Shown here: one piece after another, positions 54,834 to 64,000 of the stretch
Layout of the letters: each line of letters begins with the position of its first letter
How positions within the stretch are numbered: position 1 is the stretch's first letter
NCBI GenBank assembly: GCA_026708085.1
Contig: JAPOVP010000087.1
Coordinates: 17,741 to 81,740 of the forward strand
Direction of reading: 5' to 3'
Length of the DNA stretch: 64,000 nt
From: Caldilineaceae bacterium
GTDB taxonomy: Bacteria; Chloroflexota; Anaerolineae; Caldilineales; Caldilineaceae
Translations under genes and position numbers: made by a program
The notes under the pieces: generated by a model
Database searches by the model: none
What the model was told of the DNA's origin: nothing
Seen by the model: only the letters and a program-made list of their open reading frames with translations

Positions 54834-55715
54834 ATGGCTGACGATACAGCGCGTGTGCAGTACCACAGGCTTCTGGGCTTGGGATTGCGGCTGAATCTGG
54901 CTGCGGTCGAGGTCAATGTCTCGACGGAGTCGAGTATCCTGAGCGAGTCGCCCAGGGTAGACATTCTGCTCCTGAGACGGGAATGCTGGGCCTGGACGGA
55001 AGCGCAACGGGCGCGACTGCCTGACGGAATACGCGACAGTTTGGCCGGTCACATCCTCATCGAGTTCAAGTATACCGAGTCGGTGACGGAGGACGGGATA
55101 CTGCAGGCAGCCGCGTACGACCTTTTCTACCGACAGGTGCAGAAACTATCGAAGGAGCAGACCCTGCCGGTTGTGCTGAGCGCGAAGACGCCTCAGGAGA
55201 GCCGGCTGGTCAATTGGGGATACGAAGAGTCGCAGCCAGGCGTATTTCTTACTGAACTTCCTTTTGTGGGACGCGTGATGCTTCTGGCGCTCAACCGGCT
55301 ACCGGCACATTCCAATAATGCCATTGTCAAACTCTTTGCCAGCCGCAAGCAAGAAAGAGAAGCAGGTTTCGCCTCGCTGGACAGGGACGTGTTTGCAGAT
55401 TCGATCGAATTGCACGCCTATGTTCTTGGTCTTAGTCAGACCTTCAGTGTGAAAGGAGGGTTGAACATGGCGGAGGTGTTGACCCCGGAAAAAGTGATGG
55501 AATACGGCATGCGAATACGTGAACTGATATTTGAAACGGGAACGCCCGAGGAAAGGCTGGCGGGCCTTGGCGTGAGAGAGAGGTTGTTGGGCTTAAGTCC
55601 GAAAGAGATCCTGGCGGGCCTGGATTCGGAGGAGCGACGAGCGCTTCTTCGTCTGCTGCGAGAGGAGGAGGACGGCGACGCTGATGGCGGGTCCGACGGC
55701 AGTGAAAGCAGGTAG
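54834..55715 (+). CDS. Rpn-like PD-(D/E)XK nuclease-fold protein with nonapeptide repeat tail
   Basis: The 293-aa protein has VDILLLRRE and, 40 residues later, HILIEFKYTESVTEDGILQ: an Asp and an E-x-K spaced as in PD-(D/E)XK nucleases, resembling Rpn/transposase-like proteins. The C-terminal ~40 residues are four imperfect nine-residue repeats (RLAGLGVRE, RLLGLSPKE, ILAGLDSEE, then RRALLRLL) as seen at the end of several such proteins, followed by an acidic tail. No ribosome site is visible. Nuclease activity is inferred from the pattern only. Confidence 0.6.
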   Translation: MADDTARVQYHRLLGLGLRLNLAAVEVNVSTESSILSESPRVDILLLRRECWAWTEAQRARLPDGIRDSLAGHILIEFKYTESVTEDGILQAAAYDLFYRQVQKLSKEQTLPVVLSAKTPQESRLVNWGYEESQPGVFLTELPFVGRVMLLALNRLPAHSNNAIVKLFASRKQEREAGFASLDRDVFADSIELHAYVLGLSQTFSVKGGLNMAEVLTPEKVMEYGMRIRELIFETGTPEERLAGLGVRERLLGLSPKEILAGLDSEERRALLRLLREEEDGDADGGSDGSESR

Positions 55716-55820
55716 GATCTTTTGTCTTGGGAGTGCCTCAAAGCAGGACCGGGCACAGTGCACGACCATCAAGCAAATCCATTCACCTAGACCGTTTCAG
55801 TAGTATGGAGACTGTTTGAC

Positions 55821-56984
55821 ATGAAAATTACTGACATACGCGCTGTGAAGGTTAACTTCCCCGCCCCTGAGAAAAGGACGGAGCCCCGACGCAAGGGATG
55901 GGCGGAGACAGCCGAAGTCGCCAACCCGATGTCCTGGTATCCGAAGGTTAAGCGGCATCGCAGCCTTTGGACACCCAGTCGCTGGGGGCCGGTCTGGTGC
56001 AAGGTTACTCTGGAGGACGGGACGTGGGGGCTGGGTCTGACCGACAATGGGCGGGTGGCCGCGGCCATTATTGACGATCATATTGCGCCCAATCTGATTG
56101 GCGAAGACGGTCTGGCGACTCAGAGGTTGTCAGACATGATGTTCCGCATGACAAAGCCATACGGTTCGGTGGGACTGGCCGCCTATGCTGTCAGCGCCGT
56201 GGATTTGGCATTGTGGGATGCCAAGGGCAAGTTGCTGGGCAGGCCGGTCTACAGTCTCATCGGCGGCCCGCAGAAGGAGAAGCAGTTCTGTTATTCGACC
56301 GGGAACGATTTGGACTGGTACAAAGAGTTAGGCTTCAAGGCATTCAAGCTGGCATGCCCGTATGGTCCCGCGGACGGACTGGACGGACTGCGCAAGAACG
56401 AGCAGATGGTGGCGGAAGCCAGGGAACTGGTCGGGGACGAAGCCGAGTTGATGCTGGACTGCTGGATGGCCTTCGATATTGAGTACACGGTGCGATTGGC
56501 GGAAACGCTGCGCCCTTACCGGCTCAAGTGGATGGAGGAGTGTCTGCTCTCAGAGGACCTGGACGGCCATGTTGAAGTGCGGGAGCGCATTCCCTGGCAG
56601 ACGCTGAGCACGGGCGAACACTGGTATACACACATGCCCTTCCAGTGGGCGCTGCGGCACAACGTCGTTGACATTCTGCAGCCGGATATCAACTGGGTGG
56701 GCGGCCTTAGCACCTGTCTGAAGATCGCAAATGCCGCCGACGCCGCGGGTAAGAAGGTGATCCTGCACGGAGGCGGGAGGAATCCCTTCGGCCAGCATTT
56801 CACCCATGCCATTGCCTGCGTGCCGTGGCTGGAGTACTTCATCGGATCGGCGCCGGGCGTACCGTTAGAGGAGTCATCGGGCATACCCGGTCAGGCCGTC
56901 GCAAAGGATGGCTGGCTGGTCCCGACCGACGCACCAGGCTTCGGGCTTGAAATACAGGAAGATTGGATTGAACCTTATTTTTGA
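55821..56984 (+). CDS. L-rhamnonate dehydratase-like enzyme (enolase superfamily)
   Basis: The 387-aa protein follows the rhamnonate dehydratase pattern from memory of the E. coli enzyme: AVDLALWDAKGKLLGRPVY, LMLDCWMAFD (metal Asp), LKWMEECLLSED (metal Glu), STGEHWYT, and DILQPDINWVGGLSTCLKIA, with the late HGGGRNPFGQH bearing the catalytic histidine region. It should dehydrate a sugar acid to a 2-keto-3-deoxy acid. Relaxed sugar-acid specificity is possible. Its neighbours downstream (PhyH enzyme, amidohydrolase) read in the same direction. Confidence 0.85.
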   Translation: MKITDIRAVKVNFPAPEKRTEPRRKGWAETAEVANPMSWYPKVKRHRSLWTPSRWGPVWCKVTLEDGTWGLGLTDNGRVAAAIIDDHIAPNLIGEDGLATQRLSDMMFRMTKPYGSVGLAAYAVSAVDLALWDAKGKLLGRPVYSLIGGPQKEKQFCYSTGNDLDWYKELGFKAFKLACPYGPADGLDGLRKNEQMVAEARELVGDEAELMLDCWMAFDIEYTVRLAETLRPYRLKWMEECLLSEDLDGHVEVRERIPWQTLSTGEHWYTHMPFQWALRHNVVDILQPDINWVGGLSTCLKIANAADAAGKKVILHGGGRNPFGQHFTHAIACVPWLEYFIGSAPGVPLEESSGIPGQAVAKDGWLVPTDAPGFGLEIQEDWIEPYF

Positions 56985-57051
56985 GACAGAATTGAACGAA
57001 TGTTGAAATCATAGCGCTGCTCGCCTTACCTATCCACTAAGGAGCATCAAC

Positions 57052-57912
57052 ATGCTGACACGACAACAGATCGATTTTTATCATGAGAACGGCTACCTGG
57101 GCGTGGAAGGCGTCCTTTCAGCTGATGAGGTAGCGGACTTGCGGCGGGTAACCGATGAGTTCGTCCAGCTCAGCGCCAGCGTCACCGATCATACCGATGT
57201 CTTTGACCTGGAGCCGGGCCACACGCCGGAGTCGCCCAAGCTGCGCAGACTCAAGGACCCGGTCACACAGCACAAGGTGTATGAAGAATGCCTGAGGCAC
57301 CCAGGTATCCTCGACATTGCAGAGCAGCTCGTGGGGCCGGGCGTGCGGACGAACGGCAACAAGCTCAATATGAAGTCGCCGGAATACGGGAGCCCTGTCG
57401 AGTGGCATCAGGACTGGGCTTTCTATCCGCATACGAATGACGATTTGCTGGCAGTGGGTGTCAGTATGGACGACATGATGTACGAAAACGGCTGTCTGCT
57501 TGTCATTCCCGGCTCGCATAAGGGTCCGATTTATACGCATCACCAGGACGGGCATTTTGCCGGCGCGGTGACGGTTGAGGTTCCGGACGCAGATAAGGCG
57601 GTGCCGATAGAATTGGAGGCTGGCGGCATTTCGATCCACCATGTGCGTACCCTGCATGCTTCGGCAAAGAACGTCTCTTCCACTCCGCGCAGGTTGCTTT
57701 TGTACCAATACTGCTCCGTAGACTCCTGGTATCTGCAGGGATATCCCAATTGGGAGGCGTATGCGGATTCGGTGTTGCGCGGCGAACCGTGCAACCGGCC
57801 GCGGCTGGCGGATGTGCCGGTGTTGATGCCTTATCCGGAGGCACTGCGCGGGGGCTCGATTTACGAGACGCAGACGATTCTTGAGAAGCCGGTATTCGCA
57901 CGGGCGGCGTGA
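57052..57912 (+). CDS. Phytanoyl-CoA dioxygenase family oxygenase
   Basis: The 286-aa Fe(II)/2-oxoglutarate enzyme has FYHENGYLGVEGVLSADEV at its N-terminus, the iron H-x-D in EWHQDWAFYPH and the distal histidine in HHVRTLHASAKN. It begins after AAGGAG seven bases upstream. It differs clearly from the PhyH gene at 36291-37184, so the two are not recent duplicates. The amidohydrolase gene starts seven bases after its stop. Confidence 0.9.
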   Translation: MLTRQQIDFYHENGYLGVEGVLSADEVADLRRVTDEFVQLSASVTDHTDVFDLEPGHTPESPKLRRLKDPVTQHKVYEECLRHPGILDIAEQLVGPGVRTNGNKLNMKSPEYGSPVEWHQDWAFYPHTNDDLLAVGVSMDDMMYENGCLLVIPGSHKGPIYTHHQDGHFAGAVTVEVPDADKAVPIELEAGGISIHHVRTLHASAKNVSSTPRRLLLYQYCSVDSWYLQGYPNWEAYADSVLRGEPCNRPRLADVPVLMPYPEALRGGSIYETQTILEKPVFARAA

Positions 57913-57919
57913 TGCGAAG

Positions 57920-58768
57920 ATGATAATCGATAGCCATTGCCACGCCTGGGAACGCTGGCCGTACGAGCCTCCGGTGCCGGATTTTCACGGCAAGGGCCGC
58001 TTCGAGCAGCTGCTGAACGAGATGGACTTGAACGGCGTGGACCAGGCGTTTCTGGTCTGCGCCGGGATCGAGCACAATCCGCAGAACAATGAATACATCG
58101 CGCGGATGAGCAAGCTTTACTCCGGGCGAATTCGCCAGGTGGCGGACGTGGATTGCAGCTGGTCGGAAACTTACCACACGCCGGGGGCGGCGGACCGGTT
58201 ACGAAAGGCTGCTGAGCGGTGGTCTCTGCAGGCATTCACGCATTACATGAAGCCGGACGACGACGGCAGCTGGCTGTACGGGGAGGACGGGCTGGCGTTT
58301 TTCGGGACAGCGGTTGAGATGGGCCTGATTGCCAGCATCGCCTGCGCACCCCATCATCACGCGGCGTTGCACCGGGTGGCCGAGCGCTTCCCGCAACTGC
58401 CGATTTTCATTCACCACATGGGGCATCCCGGGGTTGGCGAGAAGGAAAGATTGGCGCAGGTGCTGGCGTCGGCGCGTTTTGAAAATATCGGGGTTAAGGT
58501 TTCAGGCTTCTACTACTCGACAAAGCAGGGGCCCTGGGACTTCCCTTACGCGGATTCGATTCGGGAAATCGTTCGACCTCTGTACGACACGTTTGGTCCC
58601 GAGCGGCTGTATTGGGGCTCCGACTATCCCGTCTGCTTGCGCAGCATGACCTATCCGCAGGCGATCGAATGCTTCCGCAGCCATTGCAGCTTCATTGGGG
58701 AGGCGGACCAGGCATTGATCATGGGTGAGAATCTGCGCCGCCTGCTCGACTCAGACGGTGACAGGTAG
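57920..58768 (+). CDS. Amidohydrolase_2 family protein
   Basis: The 282-aa TIM-barrel protein starts with IIDSHCHAW (metal H-x-H) and ends with LYWGSDYPVCL, holding the catalytic Asp. HHMGHPG supplies another metal histidine. It is translationally close to the PhyH gene (7-base gap), suggesting oxidation and hydrolysis of one substrate. It overlaps the convergent ABC exporter gene by 18 bases. Confidence 0.88.
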   Translation: MIIDSHCHAWERWPYEPPVPDFHGKGRFEQLLNEMDLNGVDQAFLVCAGIEHNPQNNEYIARMSKLYSGRIRQVADVDCSWSETYHTPGAADRLRKAAERWSLQAFTHYMKPDDDGSWLYGEDGLAFFGTAVEMGLIASIACAPHHHAALHRVAERFPQLPIFIHHMGHPGVGEKERLAQVLASARFENIGVKVSGFYYSTKQGPWDFPYADSIREIVRPLYDTFGPERLYWGSDYPVCLRSMTYPQAIECFRSHCSFIGEADQALIMGENLRRLLDSDGDR

Positions 58769-60565
58769 GGGGCGGACAGAGGAGGCCCACTCCAACTGCT
58801 GTTCGACCACCGGCTCCTGCTCCTGCGCATCCAAGCGGGACTGCACAAGGTTTAGATGGCGGTATATGCCGTCTACCGCCATCAACTCATCATGGTTGCC
58901 CTGTTCGGCGATCCCCTCATTCTGTAGCACAACAATTTTGTCGGCGTTGCGAATCGTGGAAAGGCGGTGGGCGATCATCAAGGTCGTGCGACCGGCCATC
59001 AGGCGTTCCAGCGCCTGCTGGATCAACTGCTCCGTCTGGGTGTCCACCGAGGAGGTGGCCTCGTCCAGGATCAGAATCGGCGCGTCCTTGAGAATGGCGC
59101 GGGCGATAGCCAGGCGCTGTTTCTGGCCGCCTGACAGTTTCACGCCGCGTTCGCCGATCAAGGTGTCGTAGCCATCCGGCAGCTGGTCGATAAACTCGAC
59201 GGCGTTGGCGACACGCGCCGCTTCCCGCATATCTTCATCGTCTGCTCCCGGCCTCCCAAACAGGATGTTTTCCTTTACGGTGCCGTGGAAGAGAAAGACG
59301 TCCTGCAAGACGATGCTGATCTGCTGGCGCAGACTCTCCATGGTCAGGTCGCGTATGTCATGCCCATCCAGGGTGATGCGGCCTTCATTCACATCGTAGA
59401 AGCGGGGGACCAGGCTGGCAAGGGTGCTCTTGCCGACACCGGTCGGTCCAACCAGGGCTATGACGGACCCGGCCGGTATTTCCAGATCAATGTTGCGTAA
59501 GATGGGCCGGTCGGTCAGGTAGGAAAAGCTGACATTGTCGAAGAGGATGTTCCCTTTTGCCCGCCCGCGGTATTGCGTAGCGTCCGGTCGATCTACGATA
59601 TCGGGCTCTTCAAGGAGCAGTTCGCTCACTCGCTCCGCACCTGCGAAGGCCTCCTGAATTGCCTCCCAGGCGTGGCTCAGATGGCGAACGGGCTGGTAAA
59701 ACAGCTCCAGGTATAGAAAAAAGGCAACCAGATCTTCGATGGGCAGGTTACCGCCGAGAGCCAGTCGGCCTCCAAAATAGATAACGACAACAACACCCAA
59801 GGAGGAAGCGAAGTGGACGAAGGGCTCAAAGGTTGCCAGCAGCCTGAGGGCGTGCAGGAGTGAGCGTTTGTAGTTATCGATGCGGACACCGATTCTCTCG
59901 GACTCCATCTTTTCACGGGTGAAGGTCTTGATTTCGCGAATGCCTGAGAGGTTGTCCTGCAGGATAGCGTTGAGTTCACCCAATTCGGCCTGGCGCTCGC
60001 GGAAGGCAGGGCGCACGTACTTGGCAAATCCGCGCATGGCAAGGACGATTAAAGGAATTGGGACCAGGGTCAGTAGCGTCAGCTGGGCGTTCATAATCAG
60101 AAGCATGGTGCTGACGCCAACCAAGGTGAGCACGTTTACCAGCACGTCGGGGACTGCGTGGGCGATCAGCTTTTCCAGCAGATCGGAGTCGTTGACCATC
60201 CGTGACATCAACTGGCCGGTCTGTTTGTCTTCATAGTAGTGGAGCGACAGCCGCTGCAGATGCCTGTAAATCGCGACCCTAACATCGGCAACGACGCCCC
60301 AGCCGGCCACATGCGCCATGTAGCTGCGCAGGAACTCCAGCCCTGCTCTGGCAGCGTAGATTGCCAAGGCAAGGAAGGCGAGACGACCTATGAGACTGTA
60401 GGAGAGGGCGTCTGAGTTGCCGGTGCGCACGGTTGCGATCAGCTCGCGGATGAACCAGGGTGCAAATAGCTGCACGCCTACCAGCAAGACCATGCTAACC
60501 ACCGTTGCAATCAACGGCGTTCGATAGGGGAGGGTAAACCTGAACAGAGTCTTGGCGAATTCCAT
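58751..60565 (-). CDS. ABC exporter half-transporter (fused membrane and ATPase domains)
   Basis: The 604-aa protein has six membrane helices (residues ~10-300) and an ATPase with Walker A GPTGVGKST, Q-loop, signature LSGGQKQR, Walker B ILILDEATSSVD and a switch His in MIAHRLST. It resembles MsbA/BmrA-type exporters of lipids or drugs and would dimerise. A GTG 9 codons upstream is possible as start; ATG 60565 is preferred because the membrane domain begins there. Confidence 0.93.
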   Translation of the reverse strand: MEFAKTLFRFTLPYRTPLIATVVSMVLLVGVQLFAPWFIRELIATVRTGNSDALSYSLIGRLAFLALAIYAARAGLEFLRSYMAHVAGWGVVADVRVAIYRHLQRLSLHYYEDKQTGQLMSRMVNDSDLLEKLIAHAVPDVLVNVLTLVGVSTMLLIMNAQLTLLTLVPIPLIVLAMRGFAKYVRPAFRERQAELGELNAILQDNLSGIREIKTFTREKMESERIGVRIDNYKRSLLHALRLLATFEPFVHFASSLGVVVVIYFGGRLALGGNLPIEDLVAFFLYLELFYQPVRHLSHAWEAIQEAFAGAERVSELLLEEPDIVDRPDATQYRGRAKGNILFDNVSFSYLTDRPILRNIDLEIPAGSVIALVGPTGVGKSTLASLVPRFYDVNEGRITLDGHDIRDLTMESLRQQISIVLQDVFLFHGTVKENILFGRPGADDEDMREAARVANAVEFIDQLPDGYDTLIGERGVKLSGGQKQRLAIARAILKDAPILILDEATSSVDTQTEQLIQQALERLMAGRTTLMIAHRLSTIRNADKIVVLQNEGIAEQGNHDELMAVDGIYRHLNLVQSRLDAQEQEPVVEQQLEWASSVRPLPVTV

Positions 60566-60772
60566 CAGAGATCCGGATTGAAGTGAGCGCACAGCCGCCG
60601 CGCGACAGTTGTCATTCCAGTGCCAGCGACGCCGGTCCGATTTGTTCGAGTTACAACCATGAAAGCGGAAGCGTTCGTGAAGGTTCTGTCGGTGGGTGGA
60701 GAGTCCGCTTGCGTCCGAGACAGCGGCTCGCCGCGGGGTATCTCAACACATGTCTGGATTTCGGGAGCAAGT

Positions 60773-62464
60773 CTACTGCTGAGTGCGCAATTCCACAAAG
60801 GTCGTTTGACCATCACTCACAGTGATCTCCTGCCTGACCTCTTCACCATTGACAGTTCCAGTCAATAGATAGGTGCCGACCGGGATATGGCTCAGGGCGC
60901 CGTTTTCGCCCCAGGACGGGTCGGGGCCGATGCTCTCTTTTTCCGGATAGGTTTCGATGACGCGATACCAGCTGACGCCGGTCTCTTCGTAGCGGTAGAG
61001 AGAGAGTTGAACGCCAGGCCAGGTGCGGCCCGTCGCTGAAAGAAGTCGTACTGCCACGGTACCGGTATAAGATGCGGGGCGCATCCACAGGGCAGGGTTT
61101 ACCGTATGCAGGTAACTGTTCCGGCCGATTCGAACCTCCATGTGCAGGTGGGGTCCAATTGCAATGCCGGTCATACCTACGCCGCCCAAATAGTCACCTG
61201 TTCCCACCCACTGACCTTCCTGGACCTCAACGCTGACCAGGTGGCCGTAGAGGACAAAGACGTCCTCTTCTCCGCGGGAGGTATTGAGCTTTCGGTCAAG
61301 GCGGATGACAACCGAATTTCCGTAGAAGTCATTGTAGGGACCGAGTAGGTTGGGGTTGTCCGGCCCGGCATGGACAACCTCTCCGGAGGAGGTGGCGAGT
61401 ACGGGCGTGCCGACGGGATTACCAATGTCGACTCCATGATGGATTCTGTAGCGGCCGCCGCCGGTGCTGCCGAACTGATAACCTGGGCTGTAAAGTTGAT
61501 TAAAGCCCCCCGGAAATGGCGGTTCAAGCCAGAAGTGTTCCCCGCTGATAAGGCTTGGCGGTTCAAATGTCGGCCAGAGGCTGCCCGGTCCGCTGGGAGT
61601 ACGGGGGCCAAGGCCGGTATCGGATCCCACCTCGACTTGAATCGAGAGGGAAGTTCGCGCTTTGTCGATCTCCTCGCGCAAGATGTTCAGTGCGCCCATA
61701 GGAGGCCTGGAGGCAAAACGCGGCGCCGCGTTGCGGGACGGCACAGGGGTACTTAAGGCGACAGGGCGCAGAACACTCAAGCCGGACATTGGGGGCCTTG
61801 AGACGAACTCATCGCGGAACGTGGGGTTTAGCTCGTCCCTGTATGGTCCCTGGAGCAGCACGCTTTCCAAATCCAGCTGGGACAGGGCCTCCGGATCATA
61901 GCGGTAGATGGGATCGATGTTGGCAGGCTGACCCGATTGGGCATGCGTGTCAGAAATGGGCGCCCGCTGGGTCGAATCGTCAGATTCAATCATGTTACCG
62001 CCATTTTCTTCACTCTGCGCGATCGCAGGGGCAAGCGGAGCATGTCCAGCGGTAGGTCGATTCAATGGCTGTGAAACGGAAACCGGGATCAGTTGGGCGA
62101 CACGTGTCGAACTGGCAGTGCTCCCGGGCTGCGTGTGCTGTAACTGCGTTCCTGCGGTTGAGAGTGCCAGTGCAGAGGTTGGAGCCGGCACGGGAACGGG
62201 AACGGGCCTAAGCCCTTGTGAAGCGACGGGGGCGACGAGGCGGCGGGGCAAGTATAGGCAACCGACGAGGACGACTGTCAAGGCGATTGTAAATTGGGAA
62301 CGGAGTGGTGAGCGCCGACGCCGCATGCGTCCCAGCCAGGTGCCGGCGGCGGGGGCGTCCTCTGTCTGCAGATCTTGCGGTTGTGCTACAATGGAGGAAC
62401 GAATTCGTCGCAAGAACTGCTTCCATCGGTTTGGTTTGGGGCGATGGAAACTGCTCGCCACCAT
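60773..62464 (-). CDS. Membrane-anchored M23 metallopeptidase
   Basis: The 563-aa protein has a basic N-terminus, one membrane helix (FTIALTVVLVGCLYL), a long Pro/Ser/Thr-rich region, and an M23 (LytM) domain with HHGVDIGNPVGTPV (H-x3-D zinc ligands) and HLHMEVRIG (H-x-H). A C-terminal beta domain of about 100 residues follows. It should cleave peptidoglycan cross-bridges. The start is uncertain; ATG 62464 avoids overlap with divergent trmD, while a longer frame would overlap it. Confidence 0.88.
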   Translation of the reverse strand: MVASSFHRPKPNRWKQFLRRIRSSIVAQPQDLQTEDAPAAGTWLGRMRRRRSPLRSQFTIALTVVLVGCLYLPRRLVAPVASQGLRPVPVPVPAPTSALALSTAGTQLQHTQPGSTASSTRVAQLIPVSVSQPLNRPTAGHAPLAPAIAQSEENGGNMIESDDSTQRAPISDTHAQSGQPANIDPIYRYDPEALSQLDLESVLLQGPYRDELNPTFRDEFVSRPPMSGLSVLRPVALSTPVPSRNAAPRFASRPPMGALNILREEIDKARTSLSIQVEVGSDTGLGPRTPSGPGSLWPTFEPPSLISGEHFWLEPPFPGGFNQLYSPGYQFGSTGGGRYRIHHGVDIGNPVGTPVLATSSGEVVHAGPDNPNLLGPYNDFYGNSVVIRLDRKLNTSRGEEDVFVLYGHLVSVEVQEGQWVGTGDYLGGVGMTGIAIGPHLHMEVRIGRNSYLHTVNPALWMRPASYTGTVAVRLLSATGRTWPGVQLSLYRYEETGVSWYRVIETYPEKESIGPDPSWGENGALSHIPVGTYLLTGTVNGEEVRQEITVSDGQTTFVELRTQQ

Positions 62465-62518
62465 TGAGTCCGCGAGCCGCCGGAAATAGGCCAACCCCAA
62501 GGCCGTCAAGAGGAAATC

Positions 62519-63460
62519 ATGGCCCAGAGTGACGTTCTGGAGCAACGAGCGGATGACGAATCCGATAAAGCCTGTAATCAAGGGGAGACTCCTCGCACCA
62601 TCCACTTCGACGTATTCACCTTGTTTCCGCCGATGTTTTTGGGGGCCCTCTCAGAGAGCATTCTGGCACGAGCACAGGAAAAAGGCATTCTTCAAGTTAC
62701 GCTCCACGATATTCGAGACTACGCTACAGACCGACATCACACTTGTGACGGATACCCGTATGGCGGCGGGGGCGGAATGGTGATGCGCCCTGAGCCGGTA
62801 TTTCGTGCGGTCGAGTCTGTTCTGAGCCGGCCCTCCGGCTGGCGGCTACCAGAAGAAGCGAACGATTGCCAATTGCCGCCCTGGAATCGGGACGAACCGA
62901 CCATTTTGCGCCAGCCCGTCCCGATAGTCCTGTTGACACCTCAGGGCCGCCGTTTCAATCAAGAGGTTGCCGCTCAACTCAGCCGGCAAAGGCGTGTGGC
63001 TCTTGTGTGTGGACGGTATGAAGGCGTCGACGAGCGGATTCGTACCCAATTGATTTCAGATGAACTCAGCATTGGCGACTTTGTGCTCAGCGGAGGCGAA
63101 ATCGCGGCGATGGCGGTCATCGATGCTGTGACGAGAACGCTCCCCGGCGTTCTAGGTGACGAGTCTGGCGCATACAATGACAGCTTTTCGGACGGATTGT
63201 CGGGCCTCCTTGAAGGGCCGCAGTATACCCGGCCTAATGCGTTTCGGGGAGAGGCAGTCCCAGAAGTTCTGGCCAGCGGACATCATGCCAGGGTAGAGCG
63301 GTGGCGCCGTGAGCAGTCGCTCTTGCGGACGCTCAAGAGGCGTCCTGACCTTTTGTTGCGGGCAACCGAATCCGGGCAACTGACCTTGGAGGACCGCCAA
63401 TTCCTCTCCAGTCAGGGTTGGCAGGCTCCAACAGATCCTGAAGGCCTTTTCCTCTCCTGA
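62519..63460 (+). CDS. trmD: tRNA (guanine-N1-)-methyltransferase
   Basis: The SAM-dependent enzyme forms m1G37 in tRNAs and prevents frameshifting. The trefoil-knot motifs [22 protein letters not shown] and [11 protein letters not shown] are intact. At 313 residues it is longer than the usual ~250: a ~28-residue N-terminal extension and an insert of about 25 residues ([20 protein letters not shown] region) lie before the SAM site. AGAGGAAATC lies directly before the ATG. The common rpsP-rimM-trmD-rplS neighbours are absent. Confidence 0.96.
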   Translation: MAQSDVLEQRADDESDKACNQGETPRTIHFDVFTLFPPMFLGALSESILARAQEKGILQVTLHDIRDYATDRHHTCDGYPYGGGGGMVMRPEPVFRAVESVLSRPSGWRLPEEANDCQLPPWNRDEPTILRQPVPIVLLTPQGRRFNQEVAAQLSRQRRVALVCGRYEGVDERIRTQLISDELSIGDFVLSGGEIAAMAVIDAVTRTLPGVLGDESGAYNDSFSDGLSGLLEGPQYTRPNAFRGEAVPEVLASGHHARVERWRREQSLLRTLKRRPDLLLRATESGQLTLEDRQFLSSQGWQAPTDPEGLFLS

Positions 63461-63943
63461 CCGGGCAAGCAAAACCTTTGCCACTCCCTTCGCATTTCGG
63501 CACGGAAGGACCGGACAGGCGCGAAATGCCGCACTGTCCTCAGGCTTCGTCCACCTTCGAAAGTCCGTAAACAGGGCAATTTTACCACTGCAGATCGGTC
63601 AGATCCAAATAATATTCATACCCATCCTGACGACAGAATGACTACGAACGCAACTCAAGCAGTACGGAACGCGGGCGAAGTAGCTATTTCATGAAATCAG
63701 GTTGCTTTTGGGTGCATCCCAGACTTGGTGTGGGGATCGTCTCGCGGGAATACATGGCTACGGTGGCTGAAATCAGTTAACTTTATTTGGCGAGACGCAG
63801 TGCAGGCCCCAGGCTTGGCCATACGGTGGAGTCGGTCAGTTGGGCGTGAAAGGGCAGGCACAAGGCCTGCCCCTACAGGGAACTGACGGGGCTGAAGGAA
63901 CGTAGAGTGGCGAACCCCTCTCGGGCAGGCACCCGTCCCGAAT
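63461..63943. other. Repeat-containing intergenic end of the window
   Basis: There is no gene here. The stretch holds a GCATTTCG/CGAAATGC inverted pair near 63491 and 63520, a 12-base palindrome ATTTCATGAAAT near 63686, and the palindromic repeat listed next. Confidence 0.4.
63852..63880. repeat. GGGCAGGC-ACAAG-GCCTGCCCCTAC palindromic repeat
   Basis: An 8-bp stem (GGGCAGGC/GCCTGCCC) with an ACAAG loop is followed by CTACAGGG. It is the second copy of the family seen at 49591, with compensated stem changes. Confidence 0.65.
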
Positions 63944-64000
63944 GTAGACACCAGGTCGGCGAGGCATGTTGTAGGAGAGGGGGCGTTGCGGGGGCGGAGC
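63944..64000. repeat. Dispersed double-hairpin repeat, copy C (cut by window end)
   Basis: GTAGACACC, GAGGCATGTTGTAGGAG and then GGGCGTTGCGGGGGCGGAGC match copies A and B; the element continues past the window. Confidence 0.75.

Noticed and set aside
54492..55052. N-terminal extension of the APH-like kinase frame by 187 codons
   Set aside because: It overlaps the divergent plus-strand gene and a perfect TATAAT promoter lies inside it.

Overview
The window is bacterial chromosome of moderately high GC with no plasmid or phage backbone. Housekeeping genes (rplI, gyrA, lepB, def, trmD) sit as single genes or short operons among many accessory metabolic genes. Several LysM and L,D-transpeptidase wall proteins, lipoproteins, a Tat-lipoprotein sugar-binding protein, and repeated amidohydrolase / phytanoyl-dioxygenase / enolase-superfamily genes suggest a Chloroflexota genome (Caldilineae/Anaerolineae-like). 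That placement is inference; no rRNA gene is present to test it.

Region 1 (1-4.4 kb, minus): a siroheme nitrite/sulfite reductase operon with an unrecognised 199-aa gene and a TrpD2-like protein, read from a strong sigma-70 promoter through a ~190-nt leader. Region 2 (4.9-13.8 kb): an M16 lipoprotein protease, small hypothetical genes, a membrane-anchored Trm112-like protein without cysteines, and a response regulator / triple-PDZ / histidine kinase cluster. Region 3 (14-22 kb, plus): rplI, gyrA with an AlbA_2-type regulator, lepB, two small genes and a FAM151/menorin-like protein. Region 4 (22-29.8 kb): sulfatase and class III aminotransferase (minus); LysM-L,D-transpeptidase, second L,D-transpeptidase and DUF3105 gene (plus); def and a thioesterase (minus).

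Region 5 (29.8-47 kb) is read entirely on the minus strand. It holds a LysM-SH3-glycosidase, an M20 peptidase, a Rieske ferredoxin, two amidohydrolases, a phytanoyl-CoA dioxygenase, three tandem MFS paralogues, an ASPIC/VCBS lipoprotein and a complete sugar ABC importer. It looks like an uptake, degradation and export island for sugars and small organic molecules.

Region 6 (47-49.7 kb) has no convincing protein gene. It holds a 118-bp tandem array built partly from 10-bp sub-repeats and what reads as a ~700-nt group II intron without an encoded protein. Region 7 (49.7-58.8 kb) is a second sugar/sugar-acid set: PfkB kinase, MBL-fold hydrolase, Gfo/Idh/MocA oxidoreductase, APH-like kinase, L-rhamnonate-dehydratase-like enzyme, phytanoyl dioxygenase and amidohydrolase. 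Region 8 (58.7-64 kb): ABC exporter, M23 peptidase, trmD.

Two dispersed palindromic repeat families occur between genes. Long perfect hairpins sit inside three minus-strand operons, each just after the gene whose product is probably needed in larger amount.
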